Shown piece after piece: positions 35,718 to 45,170 of a DNA stretch of 64,000 bases. The notes below the pieces were generated by a model. That model was not told where the DNA came from and searched no databases. It saw nothing but the letters and a program-made list of their open reading frames with translations. Position numbers and translations under genes: made by a program. Origin of the DNA: an uncultured Pelagibacteraceae bacterium (lineage in GTDB: Bacteria > Pseudomonadota > Alphaproteobacteria > Pelagibacterales > Pelagibacteraceae); assembly GCA_902604795.1 (NCBI GenBank), contig CACKZV010000005.1:1-64000 (forward strand), read 5' to 3'. How positions within the stretch are numbered: the first letter of the stretch is position 1; every line of letters starts with the position of its first letter.

Positions 35718-36330
35718 TTTTAGTTGCAAAATTTAATAATTTATTAATTTTTTTTAAATCTTTTTTACCTTCCTCATTTTCTAGTGCACCACTTAGATCA
35801 AAAAAGATGTCTTTATTTTTAAATTTAGCAATATCCTCTATTTTTATATTTCCAGCAATCATTTTATTTACTGAATTAGGTACTGAATTTAATAACTCAT
35901 GATCAAATCCAACTGATTTTTCGTAACCCTTTCCATCAAATAAAATTATATCTGCAATTCCTAAATAACTTATATATTTATTTACATCTATTTGATTTTT
36001 AATTGTAAGCGCTGTAATAATTTTAACTTTAAATTTATCTTTTATTTTTTTTGTTCTTTTAGGATCTACATCATATAGTTGAAAAAAATCGAAGTTTAGA
36101 TCGTTCATTTGTGCCAAGATTTTATCAGTTGGATCAACAAGAACAGAAACAAAATTAGTTTTTTTTTTTTTAATATTTATTAAATTTTTTAATTTATTAA
36201 AATCAACAAATCTTTTACTTTTTTTATAGTTGCAGATAAAACCAATAAATTTTGGTGGATGTCGATGATTTAAGATATATCTTAACGTATCAAGATCAGA
36301 GATCCCACAAATTTTAATTCCCTTTACCAT
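35707..36330 (-). CDS. trpF: Phosphoribosylanthranilate isomerase
   Basis: TIM-barrel isomerase of 207 residues (ATG at 36330, overlapping the pyrF stop as TGATG; a TTG one codon earlier is an alternative). The catalytic Cys in VKICGIS-like IKICGIS and the general acid Asp in ILFDGKG are present. The usual QLHG is QLYD and the last loops are shortened, so it is a divergent TrpF. It precedes trpB with an 11-base overlap. Confidence 0.88.
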   Translation of the reverse strand: MVKGIKICGISDLDTLRYILNHRHPPKFIGFICNYKKSKRFVDFNKLKNLINIKKKKTNFVSVLVDPTDKILAQMNDLNFDFFQLYDVDPKRTKKIKDKFKVKIITALTIKNQIDVNKYISYLGIADIILFDGKGYEKSVGFDHELLNSVPNSVNKMIAGNIKIEDIAKFKNKDIFFDLSGALENEEGKKDLKKINKLLNFATKNET

Positions 36331-37001
36331 CAATCTAAATGATTGATTAATTTTTTTAGATTATTTGAAATATTTCCTTTTGTTATTGGTCTTCCAATCA
36401 CTAACCAATCACTTCCATTTTTGTATGCTTGTTTAGGAGTTAAAACTCTTTTTTGGTCATTTTTTTTACTATTAATTCTTATCCCAGGGGTAATAATTTC
36501 TTTTTTAAATACTTTTTTTACAATATTTACTTCTTTAGCACTACAAACTATAGCGTCTAATTTTGCTTTTCTAGCTAACTGAGCTTGATGTAGTACTATT
36601 CTTTTTAATTTCTTATTATATCCAATTTCTTTTAAAGATTTATTATCTAAAGAAGTTAGTACTGTCACACCAATTAATTTTGTTTTTCCTGAAACTTTTT
36701 TTGCTGCCCTCAATGCTTCTAAGCCAGAATTTATATGAATTGTTATATAATTAAAATTTAAATCTTTAACAGCCCTGATGGCAGATGCACAAGTATTTGG
36801 AATATCTGAAAATTTATAATCCCCAAATGTAATTTTATTTTTTAATTTTGAAATATAATTTCTGCCATCTTTCGAATTTAGAAATTCTAATCCAAATTTA
36901 TAACCAATTTTTAGTTTTGAGTTTTTTGTCTGTTGAATTATTTTTTTTATTTTAATAATATCTCTACTATCACATGCAATAAATAATTTATTTTTTTTCA
37001 T
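36330..37001 (-). CDS. pyrF: Orotidine 5'-phosphate decarboxylase
   Basis: Pyrimidine synthesis enzyme, 223 residues. The catalytic Asp-Lys-x-x-Asp array appears as FGDYKFSDIPNT near residue 60, and the phosphate end as PGIR...GSDWLVIGRPIT. It overlaps the end of ihfB by 14 bases and trpF by one base, placing UMP and tryptophan genes in one run. Confidence 0.95.
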   Translation of the reverse strand: MKKNKLFIACDSRDIIKIKKIIQQTKNSKLKIGYKFGLEFLNSKDGRNYISKLKNKITFGDYKFSDIPNTCASAIRAVKDLNFNYITIHINSGLEALRAAKKVSGKTKLIGVTVLTSLDNKSLKEIGYNKKLKRIVLHQAQLARKAKLDAIVCSAKEVNIVKKVFKKEIITPGIRINSKKNDQKRVLTPKQAYKNGSDWLVIGRPITKGNISNNLKKLINHLD

Positions 37002-37278
37002 TAATTTTTTTAGACCACTCTTTAGAAATTTTTAGTAATATTGCTTTTTTTTCTGGTGTATTTACTTTTTCGTTGGTTTTCGGGTTCCTTGAGACTCTCG
37101 CTTTCTGTAATCTGGGTTCAATTGTAAATATATCTCTTAACTCTACTCTGTCACCTCTTTTTAAAGCTTCCTGCATTTCATGAAGTGTTATATCAAATAA
37201 TTTTAACAAATCTTTCTTTAAAAAATTTGGGTAATTTTTGCCTAACTCTTTAATTAAGTCTGATTTTACAAAAGACAA
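36988..37278 (-). CDS. ihfB: Integration host factor subunit beta (HU/IHF family)
   Basis: DNA-bending protein of 96 residues with the HU/IHF fold and the RNPKTNEKV beta-arm tip containing the DNA-intercalating Pro. The position directly downstream of rpsA (3-base gap) is the classic place of ihfB. The start is TTG at 37278, the only plausible initiator. HU cannot be excluded on sequence alone but the context is strong. Confidence 0.87.
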   Translation of the reverse strand: MSFVKSDLIKELGKNYPNFLKKDLLKLFDITLHEMQEALKRGDRVELRDIFTIEPRLQKARVSRNPKTNEKVNTPEKKAILLKISKEWSKKINEKK

Positions 37279-37281
37279 TTT

Positions 37282-39024
37282 TTATTCAGATTCCTTTTTG
37301 TTCTTTTTGCCATCAAGCTGTTCAGAAAGAGAGGAGAAGGGTAGATTTTTTCCACTTAAAGGACTGGAGTGTTCTTTTATTGCTTTGGCATTCATAATTT
37401 CCTCAAGTAATTTAATACTTAAAGATATTTTTCTTTTTTCAAAATTTAAATCAGCTATTGCTGCATCAATTCTTTCACCTCCCACAAAACGTGATGGTCT
37501 TGCATCTGATGCACTCATTGCAATTTGAGATTTTTTTATTAAAGTTTCGATTTCACTACCTTCCGGTTTAACAATCAATCCTTTGTTATCAGATGATATT
37601 ACTTTTACTGTGATAGCATCATTAATTTTTTTATCTTTAAACCAGTCAAATGGGTCTTTTTGCAGTTGTTTTAACCCTACTCTTACTTTTTGTTCTAATT
37701 TTTTTATCTCTAAAACCTGAACTTTTAATTTGTCTCCCTTTTTATATTTTCTTAGTTCTTCTTCAGGATTTCCATTAAATGAAAGATCATTAGAATGTAA
37801 AAAACCATCAATATCAAAATTATCCAATTTTAAATAAATGGCGTATTCATTTATATTGTTAATCACTCCCTCAATCTCTGACCCAATTGGAAAACTATTC
37901 TCTAGTTTGGTATACGGATTTTCCTGAGTTAGTCTGTGGGATATTGCTACTCTTCTTTTGTCCTTATCAATTTCTGTTATTATGCAATCTATCTGATCAC
38001 CCACATTAAAAATCTTTTTTGGAGATATATTTTTTTTGGTCCAGCTAATTTCACTACTATGAAGAAGCGTACTAAGTCCTGCCTCGAGCTCACAAAAACA
38101 ACCATAATCAGTAATTTTAACAACTTTTACTTTATATTTATTTCCTATTTGATAATTAGAGATATGTTCAAAAGGATCTGGTGATAATTGTTTTATTGAA
38201 CATCCTACTTGTAATTTTTCCATATCTATCGAAATGACTTTTAAATCATGCTTTTCTCCAATATTAAATATTTCATCCGGATGATTAACTCTGCTATAGC
38301 TTATTTCTTGTAAATGACAAAGTGTATCTATTGTTCCCTCTGGTGTTGTTACCTCAAAAAAACAACCAAATGAGGAATATCCTTTTACTACTGCATCTTT
38401 TATAATATCACCGACTTTAAATTCACTAATAATTTTTGCTTTATCCTCTTTTTTATTAGATGAAACCACTTGCCTTCTAGATACAACACTATTCCCTCTT
38501 ATCATATCAAGTTTAATTAGAGCAAATTTTTGTTCTACACCTATTAAATGGTCAACATTTTTTATTGGTTTATCTGAGATCTGTGAGCCTGGGCAAAACA
38601 TAAGTGATCCAGTCTCTATATGTTCAACAATTACACCACCTTTAGTTTTTTGGGTAATCTTTCCATTTATCAATTCATTATTCTCATAACATTTTACTAA
38701 TTTATTCCATCCTTTTATCTTTTGTGCTTTTTGAGCAGAGACAACAACATCACCATTTTTATCTTCTATTTTTTCAAGTAATACTGAGATTACTGTACCC
38801 TCTTTAATTTCTTCATCTATGTTAATTAACTTCATCTCATTAACATCAATTACTGGTTCACTTTTCAAGCCAGGAATAAACAAAAAAATATATTTATTTG
38901 TAATTTTTGTAACCTTGCCCTCGATTATTTTTCCTTCTTCGATCTTATTTTTTGATAATTGGCTATTTAGTAATTTCTCAAACTGTTGACTTGCAGGAGA
39001 TGTAAGATCTTTATAAATTTCCAT
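37282..39024 (-). CDS. rpsA: 30S ribosomal protein S1
   Basis: Protein of 580 residues with six S1 OB domains; domains 3-6 show the repeated VxDYGCFxEL-type and HSSEISW/LHSNDLSF turns. It binds mRNA upstream of the start codon and helps initiation on poorly structured, weak-Shine-Dalgarno messages. It is slightly longer than usual at the C-terminus (Lys/Ser-rich). The ATG overlaps the cmk stop by one base. Confidence 0.96.
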   Translation of the reverse strand: MEIYKDLTSPASQQFEKLLNSQLSKNKIEEGKIIEGKVTKITNKYIFLFIPGLKSEPVIDVNEMKLINIDEEIKEGTVISVLLEKIEDKNGDVVVSAQKAQKIKGWNKLVKCYENNELINGKITQKTKGGVIVEHIETGSLMFCPGSQISDKPIKNVDHLIGVEQKFALIKLDMIRGNSVVSRRQVVSSNKKEDKAKIISEFKVGDIIKDAVVKGYSSFGCFFEVTTPEGTIDTLCHLQEISYSRVNHPDEIFNIGEKHDLKVISIDMEKLQVGCSIKQLSPDPFEHISNYQIGNKYKVKVVKITDYGCFCELEAGLSTLLHSSEISWTKKNISPKKIFNVGDQIDCIITEIDKDKRRVAISHRLTQENPYTKLENSFPIGSEIEGVINNINEYAIYLKLDNFDIDGFLHSNDLSFNGNPEEELRKYKKGDKLKVQVLEIKKLEQKVRVGLKQLQKDPFDWFKDKKINDAITVKVISSDNKGLIVKPEGSEIETLIKKSQIAMSASDARPSRFVGGERIDAAIADLNFEKRKISLSIKLLEEIMNAKAIKEHSSPLSGKNLPFSSLSEQLDGKKNKKESE

Positions 39025-39677
39025 TAATAATTTAATTTTTTGTCCATTATAGTTCTAATCTTTTTAAAGCAGGCTTTCTTACTTAATTTAGAAGTATTAA
39101 TCAAGATAGAATCTTTTGTTTTTTTAAGTGGACCATATTTTCTACTTCTGTCTGATTTATCCCTATTTTTAAGGCTTTTAAATACTTCTCTGTAGGGTAT
39201 TTTTTTATTCAATTTTTTATACTCTTCATAACGTCTTTTTGCTCTAATTTTTAAGCTTGCAGTAATATAAAATTTAAACATTGCATCTTTTACTTGTACA
39301 GTAATTATATCTCTTCCATCTAACACTGATCCTCTATAATGTTTTGGAGGATTATAAGCACATTTTTGTTGAAATTTATGGACAATATCCCTTATATGTT
39401 TGTCTTTAGCAATTATTGAAGCTGATATTGCTACCTCATCGGATAATAATAAATTGTTTTCTAAATATGCTAATTTAATTTTTGATACCTTATTCTTAAC
39501 CAAGGTATAATTGAAATTTTCATTTTCTAATTTTAATTTCCCAATGTATCTGTAAATTTTTCCCGTATCTAAATAAAATAAATTATATTTTTTAGATATT
39601 AATTTGGCCTGAGTTCCAGCACCAGCAGCAGCTGGCGAGTCTATTGCTACTGTAATTATATTCTTTCTTTTTCTCAA
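39024..39677 (-). CDS. cmk: Cytidylate kinase (Walker-A lysine missing)
   Basis: CMP/dCMP kinase of 217 residues. YLDTGKIYR and the DGRDI segment (VLDGRDIITVQV) are typical, and the RxxxDxxR-like RDKSDRSR follows. The P-loop, usually GPAxSGKGT, reads SPAAAGAGT (residues 14-22): the lysine is replaced by Ala20. The start is TTG at 39677 (TTGA overlap with the aroA stop), as no ATG is near. Context aroA-cmk-rpsA is standard, so it is the orthologue. How it binds ATP without the lysine is unclear. Confidence 0.88.
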   Translation of the reverse strand: MRKRKNIITVAIDSPAAAGAGTQAKLISKKYNLFYLDTGKIYRYIGKLKLENENFNYTLVKNKVSKIKLAYLENNLLLSDEVAISASIIAKDKHIRDIVHKFQQKCAYNPPKHYRGSVLDGRDIITVQVKDAMFKFYITASLKIRAKRRYEEYKKLNKKIPYREVFKSLKNRDKSDRSRKYGPLKKTKDSILINTSKLSKKACFKKIRTIMDKKLNY

Positions 39678-40999
39678 ATTATTTTTGCTCCTAATTTATC
39701 TAGGATTTTTAAGAATTCTGGAAAAGAAGTATTAATAGAATCTTTGTCATTAATCTTCCATTTCCCCCCAAGTGTTAATGCTGCAATACAGGAAAGAAAA
39801 AATATTCTATGATCTTTTAAAAAATTTTTCATCTCAAAACTTTTTGTAAGAGACAAATTTGGTTTTCCATGGATATTTATATTATTTTTAAATCTATCAA
39901 CTTTAATACCAATTAATTTTAAAAATTTTACCGCTAAATCTAATCTTTTTGACTCTTTTTTATTCATTTCACCTAAGTCCCTAAATTTTGATATTCCTTT
40001 TGCTTTTGCAGCAACTAAAAAAATAATCAAAAATTCGTCAATGGCTGAACTATTTAATTTAGAAGAGCAATTAATTGAATTTAATTTTTTTTTACTTGTA
40101 ATATAAATATCAGCAACTTCCTCGCCATTATAAATTTTTTTATTTTTAAGTTTTATATTTGCGCCCATTTTATTTAAAATAACAATTATCCCTGTTCTAC
40201 TTTTATTTACATTTACTTTTTCAATTATCATTTTAGACTTTACTGATAAGAGTGTAAGAACTATAAAAAAGGAAGCAGAACTTATATCACCGGGAATATT
40301 ATAATCAAAACTCTTAAATTGACTTAATCCTTTAATTAAAATTTTTTCATATCCTGACTTTTTAATAACTTTAATTGGATATTTTAAAAATTTTAACATC
40401 AATTCAGTATGATTCCTTGAGCTTTTTGAATTAATTTCAGTAACACCAGGGGTATTTAAAGCACTAAATATAATACACGTTTTTACCTGTGCACTTCCTA
40501 TAGTTTCTTTATATTTTATAGGTCTCAAAAAATTAGTGCCAAGAATTTTTATTGGTAAAGTATTTTTCTTACTTTCAACTTCAGCCCCAAAAAGTTTTAA
40601 AGGTTTAATAACTCTAGAAAAATCTCTTTTCGATAAACTTTTATCTCCAATTAATTTAACTTTAGATTTAGATTTTACTAATAATCCAAGTATTAACCTT
40701 GCCAATGTTCCTGAATTACCCGCATTTAAGACTAGTTTTTTTTTTATATTGAAACCATTAACACCGAAACCTTCAATAATATATATATTTTCTTTTTTTC
40801 TATAATTAATACCAAGTTTTTTTATGGTTTTTAAGGTATTTAAAACATCCTCTGACTCAAGTAAATTAGAAATTTTTGAGGAACCAACAGCTTGTGAAGC
40901 GAGAAGCACAGCTCTTATAGAAATACTTTTATCTGCACTTACACTAATTTTTTCGTTAAAACTCGATATCCTCTGTCTTATAAAAATATGGTTTGACAT
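39674..40999 (-). CDS. aroA: 3-phosphoshikimate 1-carboxyvinyltransferase (EPSP synthase)
   Basis: Shikimate-pathway enzyme of 441 residues, target of glyphosate. Seen are SADKSISIRAVLLA near the N-terminus, NAGNSGTLARLILGLL, SRNHTELML and a C-terminal DHRIFFL region. The GNSGT loop differs from the common GNAGT. It is followed by cmk with a 4-base overlap and preceded by lptB after 7 bases. Confidence 0.94.
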   Translation of the reverse strand: MSNHIFIRQRISSFNEKISVSADKSISIRAVLLASQAVGSSKISNLLESEDVLNTLKTIKKLGINYRKKENIYIIEGFGVNGFNIKKKLVLNAGNSGTLARLILGLLVKSKSKVKLIGDKSLSKRDFSRVIKPLKLFGAEVESKKNTLPIKILGTNFLRPIKYKETIGSAQVKTCIIFSALNTPGVTEINSKSSRNHTELMLKFLKYPIKVIKKSGYEKILIKGLSQFKSFDYNIPGDISSASFFIVLTLLSVKSKMIIEKVNVNKSRTGIIVILNKMGANIKLKNKKIYNGEEVADIYITSKKKLNSINCSSKLNSSAIDEFLIIFLVAAKAKGISKFRDLGEMNKKESKRLDLAVKFLKLIGIKVDRFKNNINIHGKPNLSLTKSFEMKNFLKDHRIFFLSCIAALTLGGKWKINDKDSINTSFPEFLKILDKLGAKII

Positions 41000-41006
41000 A
41001 GATGAA

Positions 41007-41783
41007 CTAATTTATTTTAAATTCATCACCAAAGTATGCTGATCTAGCACTTGAGTCTTTTATTATTTCATTAGGACTTCCTGATGCAATTATCTTTCCA
41101 CTAGACAATACTATGGCTCTATCTACACAACTTAACAAATCCCTTGCTTGATGATCGCAAACAACAACAGTTATTTTCTCTAGTGCTTGCAAATTTACAA
41201 TAATTTCTTGTAGCATTTTAATTGTTAGAATATCTAGAGCAGCAAATGGTTCATCTAGAAGAAGAATATTAGGATCATTTATTAAAGCCATTGCAATCAC
41301 TAATTTTTTTTTTTGTCCACCTGACAAATGCTTTCCTTTAATTTTTAGTAAAGGATCAAATTCAAATTGTGAAATTATTTTTTCTATTTTATTTTTTCTT
41401 AAATCTTTCTCTTTAATATGAATTTCACCTACAAGATTCAAATTCTCTAATAAATTTAAATCTTGTATAAAACCACCATGTTGAGGAACGTATCCAAGTT
41501 TAAATTTTGTAGCTCTTTCGTATATAGGTATATTTGTACAGTCTTGCCCATTAATAAAAACTTTACCAAAACTAGGATCTATTAAACCTGTAATAATATG
41601 AAAAATTGTTGATTTACCAACACCATTTGGTCCAAGCATTCCTAAAACTTCTTGTTTGTTAATTTCAAGATTTAAATTATTTAAAATTTGTCTTTTGTTA
41701 TAAAACATAGATATTTTTTCCAACTTTAGTAAAGTATTATCTTCTTTAAAATTTTTTATTCTAAATTTTTTAATTAATGCCAT
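41007..41783 (-). CDS. lptB: LPS export ABC transporter ATP-binding protein
   Basis: ABC ATPase of 258 residues driving lipopolysaccharide export with LptFG. Walker A GPNGVGKST (51-59), signature LSGGQ (153-157), Walker B LLLDEP (174-179) and the switch His in VVCDHQ are all present. The ATG overlaps the lptC stop by one base. No lptA gene separates lptC and lptB. Confidence 0.92.
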   Translation of the reverse strand: MALIKKFRIKNFKEDNTLLKLEKISMFYNKRQILNNLNLEINKQEVLGMLGPNGVGKSTIFHIITGLIDPSFGKVFINGQDCTNIPIYERATKFKLGYVPQHGGFIQDLNLLENLNLVGEIHIKEKDLRKNKIEKIISQFEFDPLLKIKGKHLSGGQKKKLVIAMALINDPNILLLDEPFAALDILTIKMLQEIIVNLQALEKITVVVCDHQARDLLSCVDRAIVLSSGKIIASGSPNEIIKDSSARSAYFGDEFKIN

Positions 41784-42595
41784 TAGTTTGAAATAACCTG
41801 AATATCCTTTGTTAGACTTTCTGGGTTTATATTTATATTTTTTGTTTTTAAATCGAATTCAACTAGACCTGCTTTCATTATTGATTTAGGATCAGTAATT
41901 TTTACGTCATTATAAGCTATAGCTTTACTTGTTTCCATATTAATATCAAAATTTAAACAAGTAATTTGTTTTTCTTGATAGTTTATTACTACGTTATCAT
42001 AAAATTTAGAATTTGAATTTACTGAATTAAATTGAGCGTAATCAGATACTATGTAAATAGTGTCTCTATTATCAGACGTAATTTCACCTCTAACATTAAC
42101 TAAATCTAAAATATCCTTATTATCAATATTTGATTTCCCAGAGTTAGCTAATAAGTAAAAGTTGTTTCCCTTTTCATCAATTGATCTATATTCAACATCT
42201 TTTACAAGATTTTTTGTTTCACTTGAGGAAACACTATTATTTTGATTATCCTCTTTAACCTCTTCTTTTTTAGTATTTTCCTTTTTAACATCCTTTTTTT
42301 TAGTGTTGTCCTTTATAACTTCTACTTTTTTACTATTTTTTTCAATTTGATTTTCAATAGATTTGCTCTCTGCCTTTTTACTAGTTTCATTTTTTAATAA
42401 TAATTCATTATTTTCTAATTCTAATTCTGAGATTTTTGTTTCAAGCTCCCTAATTTGATTTTGGTTAGCTATTTCTAAAGAGTTTATTTCTTCCACCATA
42501 TTTTGATTTATATTAAAATATTTGTAATAAACGGCGGAAATAATGAAAATTATCAGTACAAATATAAAAATTTGAATTAAAGACTTAATAGACAT
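41783..42595 (-). CDS. lptC: LPS export protein LptC-like with long coiled-coil linker
   Basis: Protein of 270 residues. One N-terminal membrane helix (about 7-26) is followed by a coiled coil (about 30-75), a Lys/Glu-rich linker with repeats such as KKKDVKKENTKKEEVKED (about 85-115), then a C-terminal LptC/OstA beta domain (about 130-270) with DNVVINY and AYNDVKI strands. The linker is unusual for LptC (normally ~190 residues). LptC joins the inner-membrane LptB2FG to the periplasmic bridge. LptA is not adjacent. Confidence 0.75.
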   Translation of the reverse strand: MSIKSLIQIFIFVLIIFIISAVYYKYFNINQNMVEEINSLEIANQNQIRELETKISELELENNELLLKNETSKKAESKSIENQIEKNSKKVEVIKDNTKKKDVKKENTKKEEVKEDNQNNSVSSSETKNLVKDVEYRSIDEKGNNFYLLANSGKSNIDNKDILDLVNVRGEITSDNRDTIYIVSDYAQFNSVNSNSKFYDNVVINYQEKQITCLNFDINMETSKAIAYNDVKITDPKSIMKAGLVEFDLKTKNININPESLTKDIQVISN

Positions 42596-43576
42596 CTAAG
42601 TTATGTTTGCATTTAATATATTATGAATATGTAAAAATCCGATTGTCTTATCTTTTTTTTTGTTTTGATGAACACATAGACTAGTAATTTTATTAGTGTT
42701 CATAATAGAAAGCGCTTGTGCTGCAAGCATATTTTTATCTACACTTATTGGTCTTTTTTTAATAACTTCCTTAATTTTTAAATTTTGAAAATTATATTTT
42801 AAATTTGAAAGTCTTTTAATATCGCCGTCTGTAAGAAAACCTTTTGTGATACCCCTTTTATCCTTTATAACTAATGCTCCTAAACCCTTTCTCTCAATAT
42901 TTTTTAGCGCAGTTTTCATACTAATATTTTCATTTACAAATGGTATGTTTCTGCCACTATGCATTAAATCCTCAACAGTTTTTAATTTGATAGATAATGA
43001 ACCACTTGGATGATATTTCTTAAAATCTAACTTGCCAAATTTTTTATATCTCATGCATGCTATTGCTATTGCATCACCCAATGCAATTTGAATGGTTGTG
43101 GATGAAGTTGGGACAAAGCTTCCAGGGCCTGCTTCTTTGACTAAAGGCAATAAAAATTTTACATTTGCATTTTTATACAAAAGAGAGTCTTTCTTCGATG
43201 TAATACCTATGAGTTTTATATTTTTATTTCTAGAGGCATACTGAATTATATTTTTTAACTCATCACTTTCACCACTCAAACTTATCAATATTAAAACATC
43301 ATTTGATGTTATTTGTCCCATATCTCCATGACTTGCGTTTGATGCGTCTAAAAAGAAAGAGGGGGTTCCTGTTGAGGAAAAAGTTGCAGACCATTTCTTT
43401 CCAATTATTCCACTTTTACCAACACCCGAAACTATTATCTTACCATTTTTACAACTTAAAATAGTTTTAGTTATTAACTCAAAGGACTTTCCGATGCTAG
43501 TTTGAAGTTTTCTAAGCGCGTCTGTTTCAATTTTAATTACTTCTTTTGCAATTTTTATTAAATTTTTACTTCTCAT
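42596..43576 (-). CDS. kdsD: Arabinose-5-phosphate isomerase (KdsD/KpsF)
   Basis: Makes arabinose 5-phosphate, the Kdo precursor. The 326 residues show an N-terminal SIS domain (VSGVGKSGIIGKKWSATFSS, SLSGES, TSSTT) and two C-terminal CBS domains (from about 205). It precedes lptC on the same strand, linking Kdo synthesis with LPS export. kdsB lies at 49585. Confidence 0.94.
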   Translation of the reverse strand: MRSKNLIKIAKEVIKIETDALRKLQTSIGKSFELITKTILSCKNGKIIVSGVGKSGIIGKKWSATFSSTGTPSFFLDASNASHGDMGQITSNDVLILISLSGESDELKNIIQYASRNKNIKLIGITSKKDSLLYKNANVKFLLPLVKEAGPGSFVPTSSTTIQIALGDAIAIACMRYKKFGKLDFKKYHPSGSLSIKLKTVEDLMHSGRNIPFVNENISMKTALKNIERKGLGALVIKDKRGITKGFLTDGDIKRLSNLKYNFQNLKIKEVIKKRPISVDKNMLAAQALSIMNTNKITSLCVHQNKKKDKTIGFLHIHNILNANIT

Positions 43577-44188
43577 TCAGTGAGACCATATATCTTCTTT
43601 GAATGAGGCAAAATCTAATTCGACTCTTGTGTTAATAAATTTTATAGTGCTTTCGTAAAGGTCAATTCTTTTTTCCCTTTCTAATATATTTTTTAAAGCT
43701 TGATAAATTTTATGCAAATAAACCACATCTTGCGCACAATATTTCAGTTGTTTTTCAGATAATTCACCACCAAAATCAGATGATTGTAATTGTTTATTTA
43801 CATCAATTCCAATAAACTCTTTGACTAAATCTTTAAGTCCATGTTTATCAGTATAGCTTCTCGCAATTTTACTCATGATTTTTGTACAATTAACATTTTT
43901 AATATCTACTCCTAAATATTTTTTTATGAATAAAAGATCAGCTCTTGCAAAGTGAAATAATTTATTAATTTTTTCGTCACTTAAAATATTTTTAAGATTA
44001 GGAGCGTCATAATTATCTTTATTAAGTTGAATTATATGAGCATCATTTTTACCTGAAGATATTTGAAGTAAGCATAGTCTATCTCTTTCAATATTTAGCC
44101 CTGTAAATTCACAATCTACTGCTATCTTGTCACTGAACTTTATTTCATCTGGTAAATCTTGTTTATGTAATTTAATATCTAAATTCAT
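43577..44188 (-). CDS. Ribonuclease D-like 3'-5' exonuclease
   Basis: DEDDy exonuclease of 203 residues, about half the length of E. coli RNase D because HRDC domains are missing. Motifs: AVDCEFTGL (Exo I with DCE), HFARADLLFI (Exo II) and YCAQDVVYLHKIY (Exo III with Tyr). This short form next to kdsD is common in alphaproteobacteria and likely trims tRNA ends. The gap to the divergent NDUFA9-like gene is only 18 bases. Confidence 0.88.
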   Translation of the reverse strand: MNLDIKLHKQDLPDEIKFSDKIAVDCEFTGLNIERDRLCLLQISSGKNDAHIIQLNKDNYDAPNLKNILSDEKINKLFHFARADLLFIKKYLGVDIKNVNCTKIMSKIARSYTDKHGLKDLVKEFIGIDVNKQLQSSDFGGELSEKQLKYCAQDVVYLHKIYQALKNILEREKRIDLYESTIKFINTRVELDFASFKEDIWSH

Positions 44189-44206
44189 TATTAAATATAT
44201 ATATAT

Positions 44207-45166
44207 ATGAAAAATCAGGATTCAATTTTAATATTTGGTTCATCTGGTCAAATAGGAAAATCTTTAATAAGAAAATTTACAAAAAATAACTATAGAGTAA
44301 TTGCTGTAACTAGAAGTATACACCGTAAAGGCTATCAAATCAAAACACAATCAAATTATGGATATTTAGAGTTAGAAGAAATTAATTCTTTTAATGAAGA
44401 AGCCATCTCAAGATTAATGAAAAAATCTTCAATTTGTATTAATCTTATAGGAATTTTGTTTGAAAAAAAACAAAATCAATTTGAATACATACATTCTTAT
44501 TTGCCATCTTTATTATCAAGATTAGCCTCAAAATATTCGCTTAAACAATTCATTCATTTATCTGCACTAGGTATAGAGTCTGCTGTAGATAGTAATTATG
44601 CTATAAGTAAACTGGATGGAGAAGAAAAAATACGTAAAAATTTTTCTAAATCTATTATTTTAAAACCTTCTATCGTATATTCAGTGGATGATAATTTTAC
44701 AACAAATTTTATGCGTCTTTTAAATATATTTCCAATAATGCCACTTTATTATGGAGGCAAAACTAAATTCACTCCTATCCATGTATCTGATATGACAAAT
44801 ATAATTTTTGGTATTGTTCAAAAAAAAATTACTGGAGAAACAATTGAATGTATAGGTCCTGAAGTTTTTACATTTAAAGAAATAATATTAAAAATTTTAA
44901 AATCAATCAATAAAAAAAGACTGTTATTTCCTTTACCTTTACCTTTAGCAAAACTTAATGCTAGATTATTTCAATTAATGCCAAAACCATTATTGACTAT
45001 GGATCAACTAAAACTACTTAAATACGACAATGTTATTTCTAAAAGTTATAAAACCAATTTTGATATAAAAATTAATGCAAATAAAAAATTTGAAAACGAA
45101 ATAAATCAGTATAGTTTTAATTGGACTAGCGGAGGACAATTTTCAAAAAAAAGAATGATAAAGTAA
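44207..45166 (+). CDS. NAD(P)-binding protein, complex I NDUFA9-like
   Basis: Short-chain dehydrogenase-like protein of 319 residues with nucleotide-binding GSSGQIG near residue 12 and an atypical active site, YAISK (Tyr and Lys) following LSALGI. It resembles the NDUFA9/39-kDa accessory subunit of mitochondrial and alphaproteobacterial NADH dehydrogenase. The C-terminal half is more divergent. The divergent spacer with rnd is TATTAAATATATATATAT. Confidence 0.82.
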   Translation: MKNQDSILIFGSSGQIGKSLIRKFTKNNYRVIAVTRSIHRKGYQIKTQSNYGYLELEEINSFNEEAISRLMKKSSICINLIGILFEKKQNQFEYIHSYLPSLLSRLASKYSLKQFIHLSALGIESAVDSNYAISKLDGEEKIRKNFSKSIILKPSIVYSVDDNFTTNFMRLLNIFPIMPLYYGGKTKFTPIHVSDMTNIIFGIVQKKITGETIECIGPEVFTFKEIILKILKSINKKRLLFPLPLPLAKLNARLFQLMPKPLLTMDQLKLLKYDNVISKSYKTNFDIKINANKKFENEINQYSFNWTSGGQFSKKRMIK

Positions 45167-45170
45167 AATT

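Noticed and set aside
35718..35729. TTG start for trpB four codons upstream
   Set aside because: A normal ATG at 35717 is available; the extension adds nothing recognisable.
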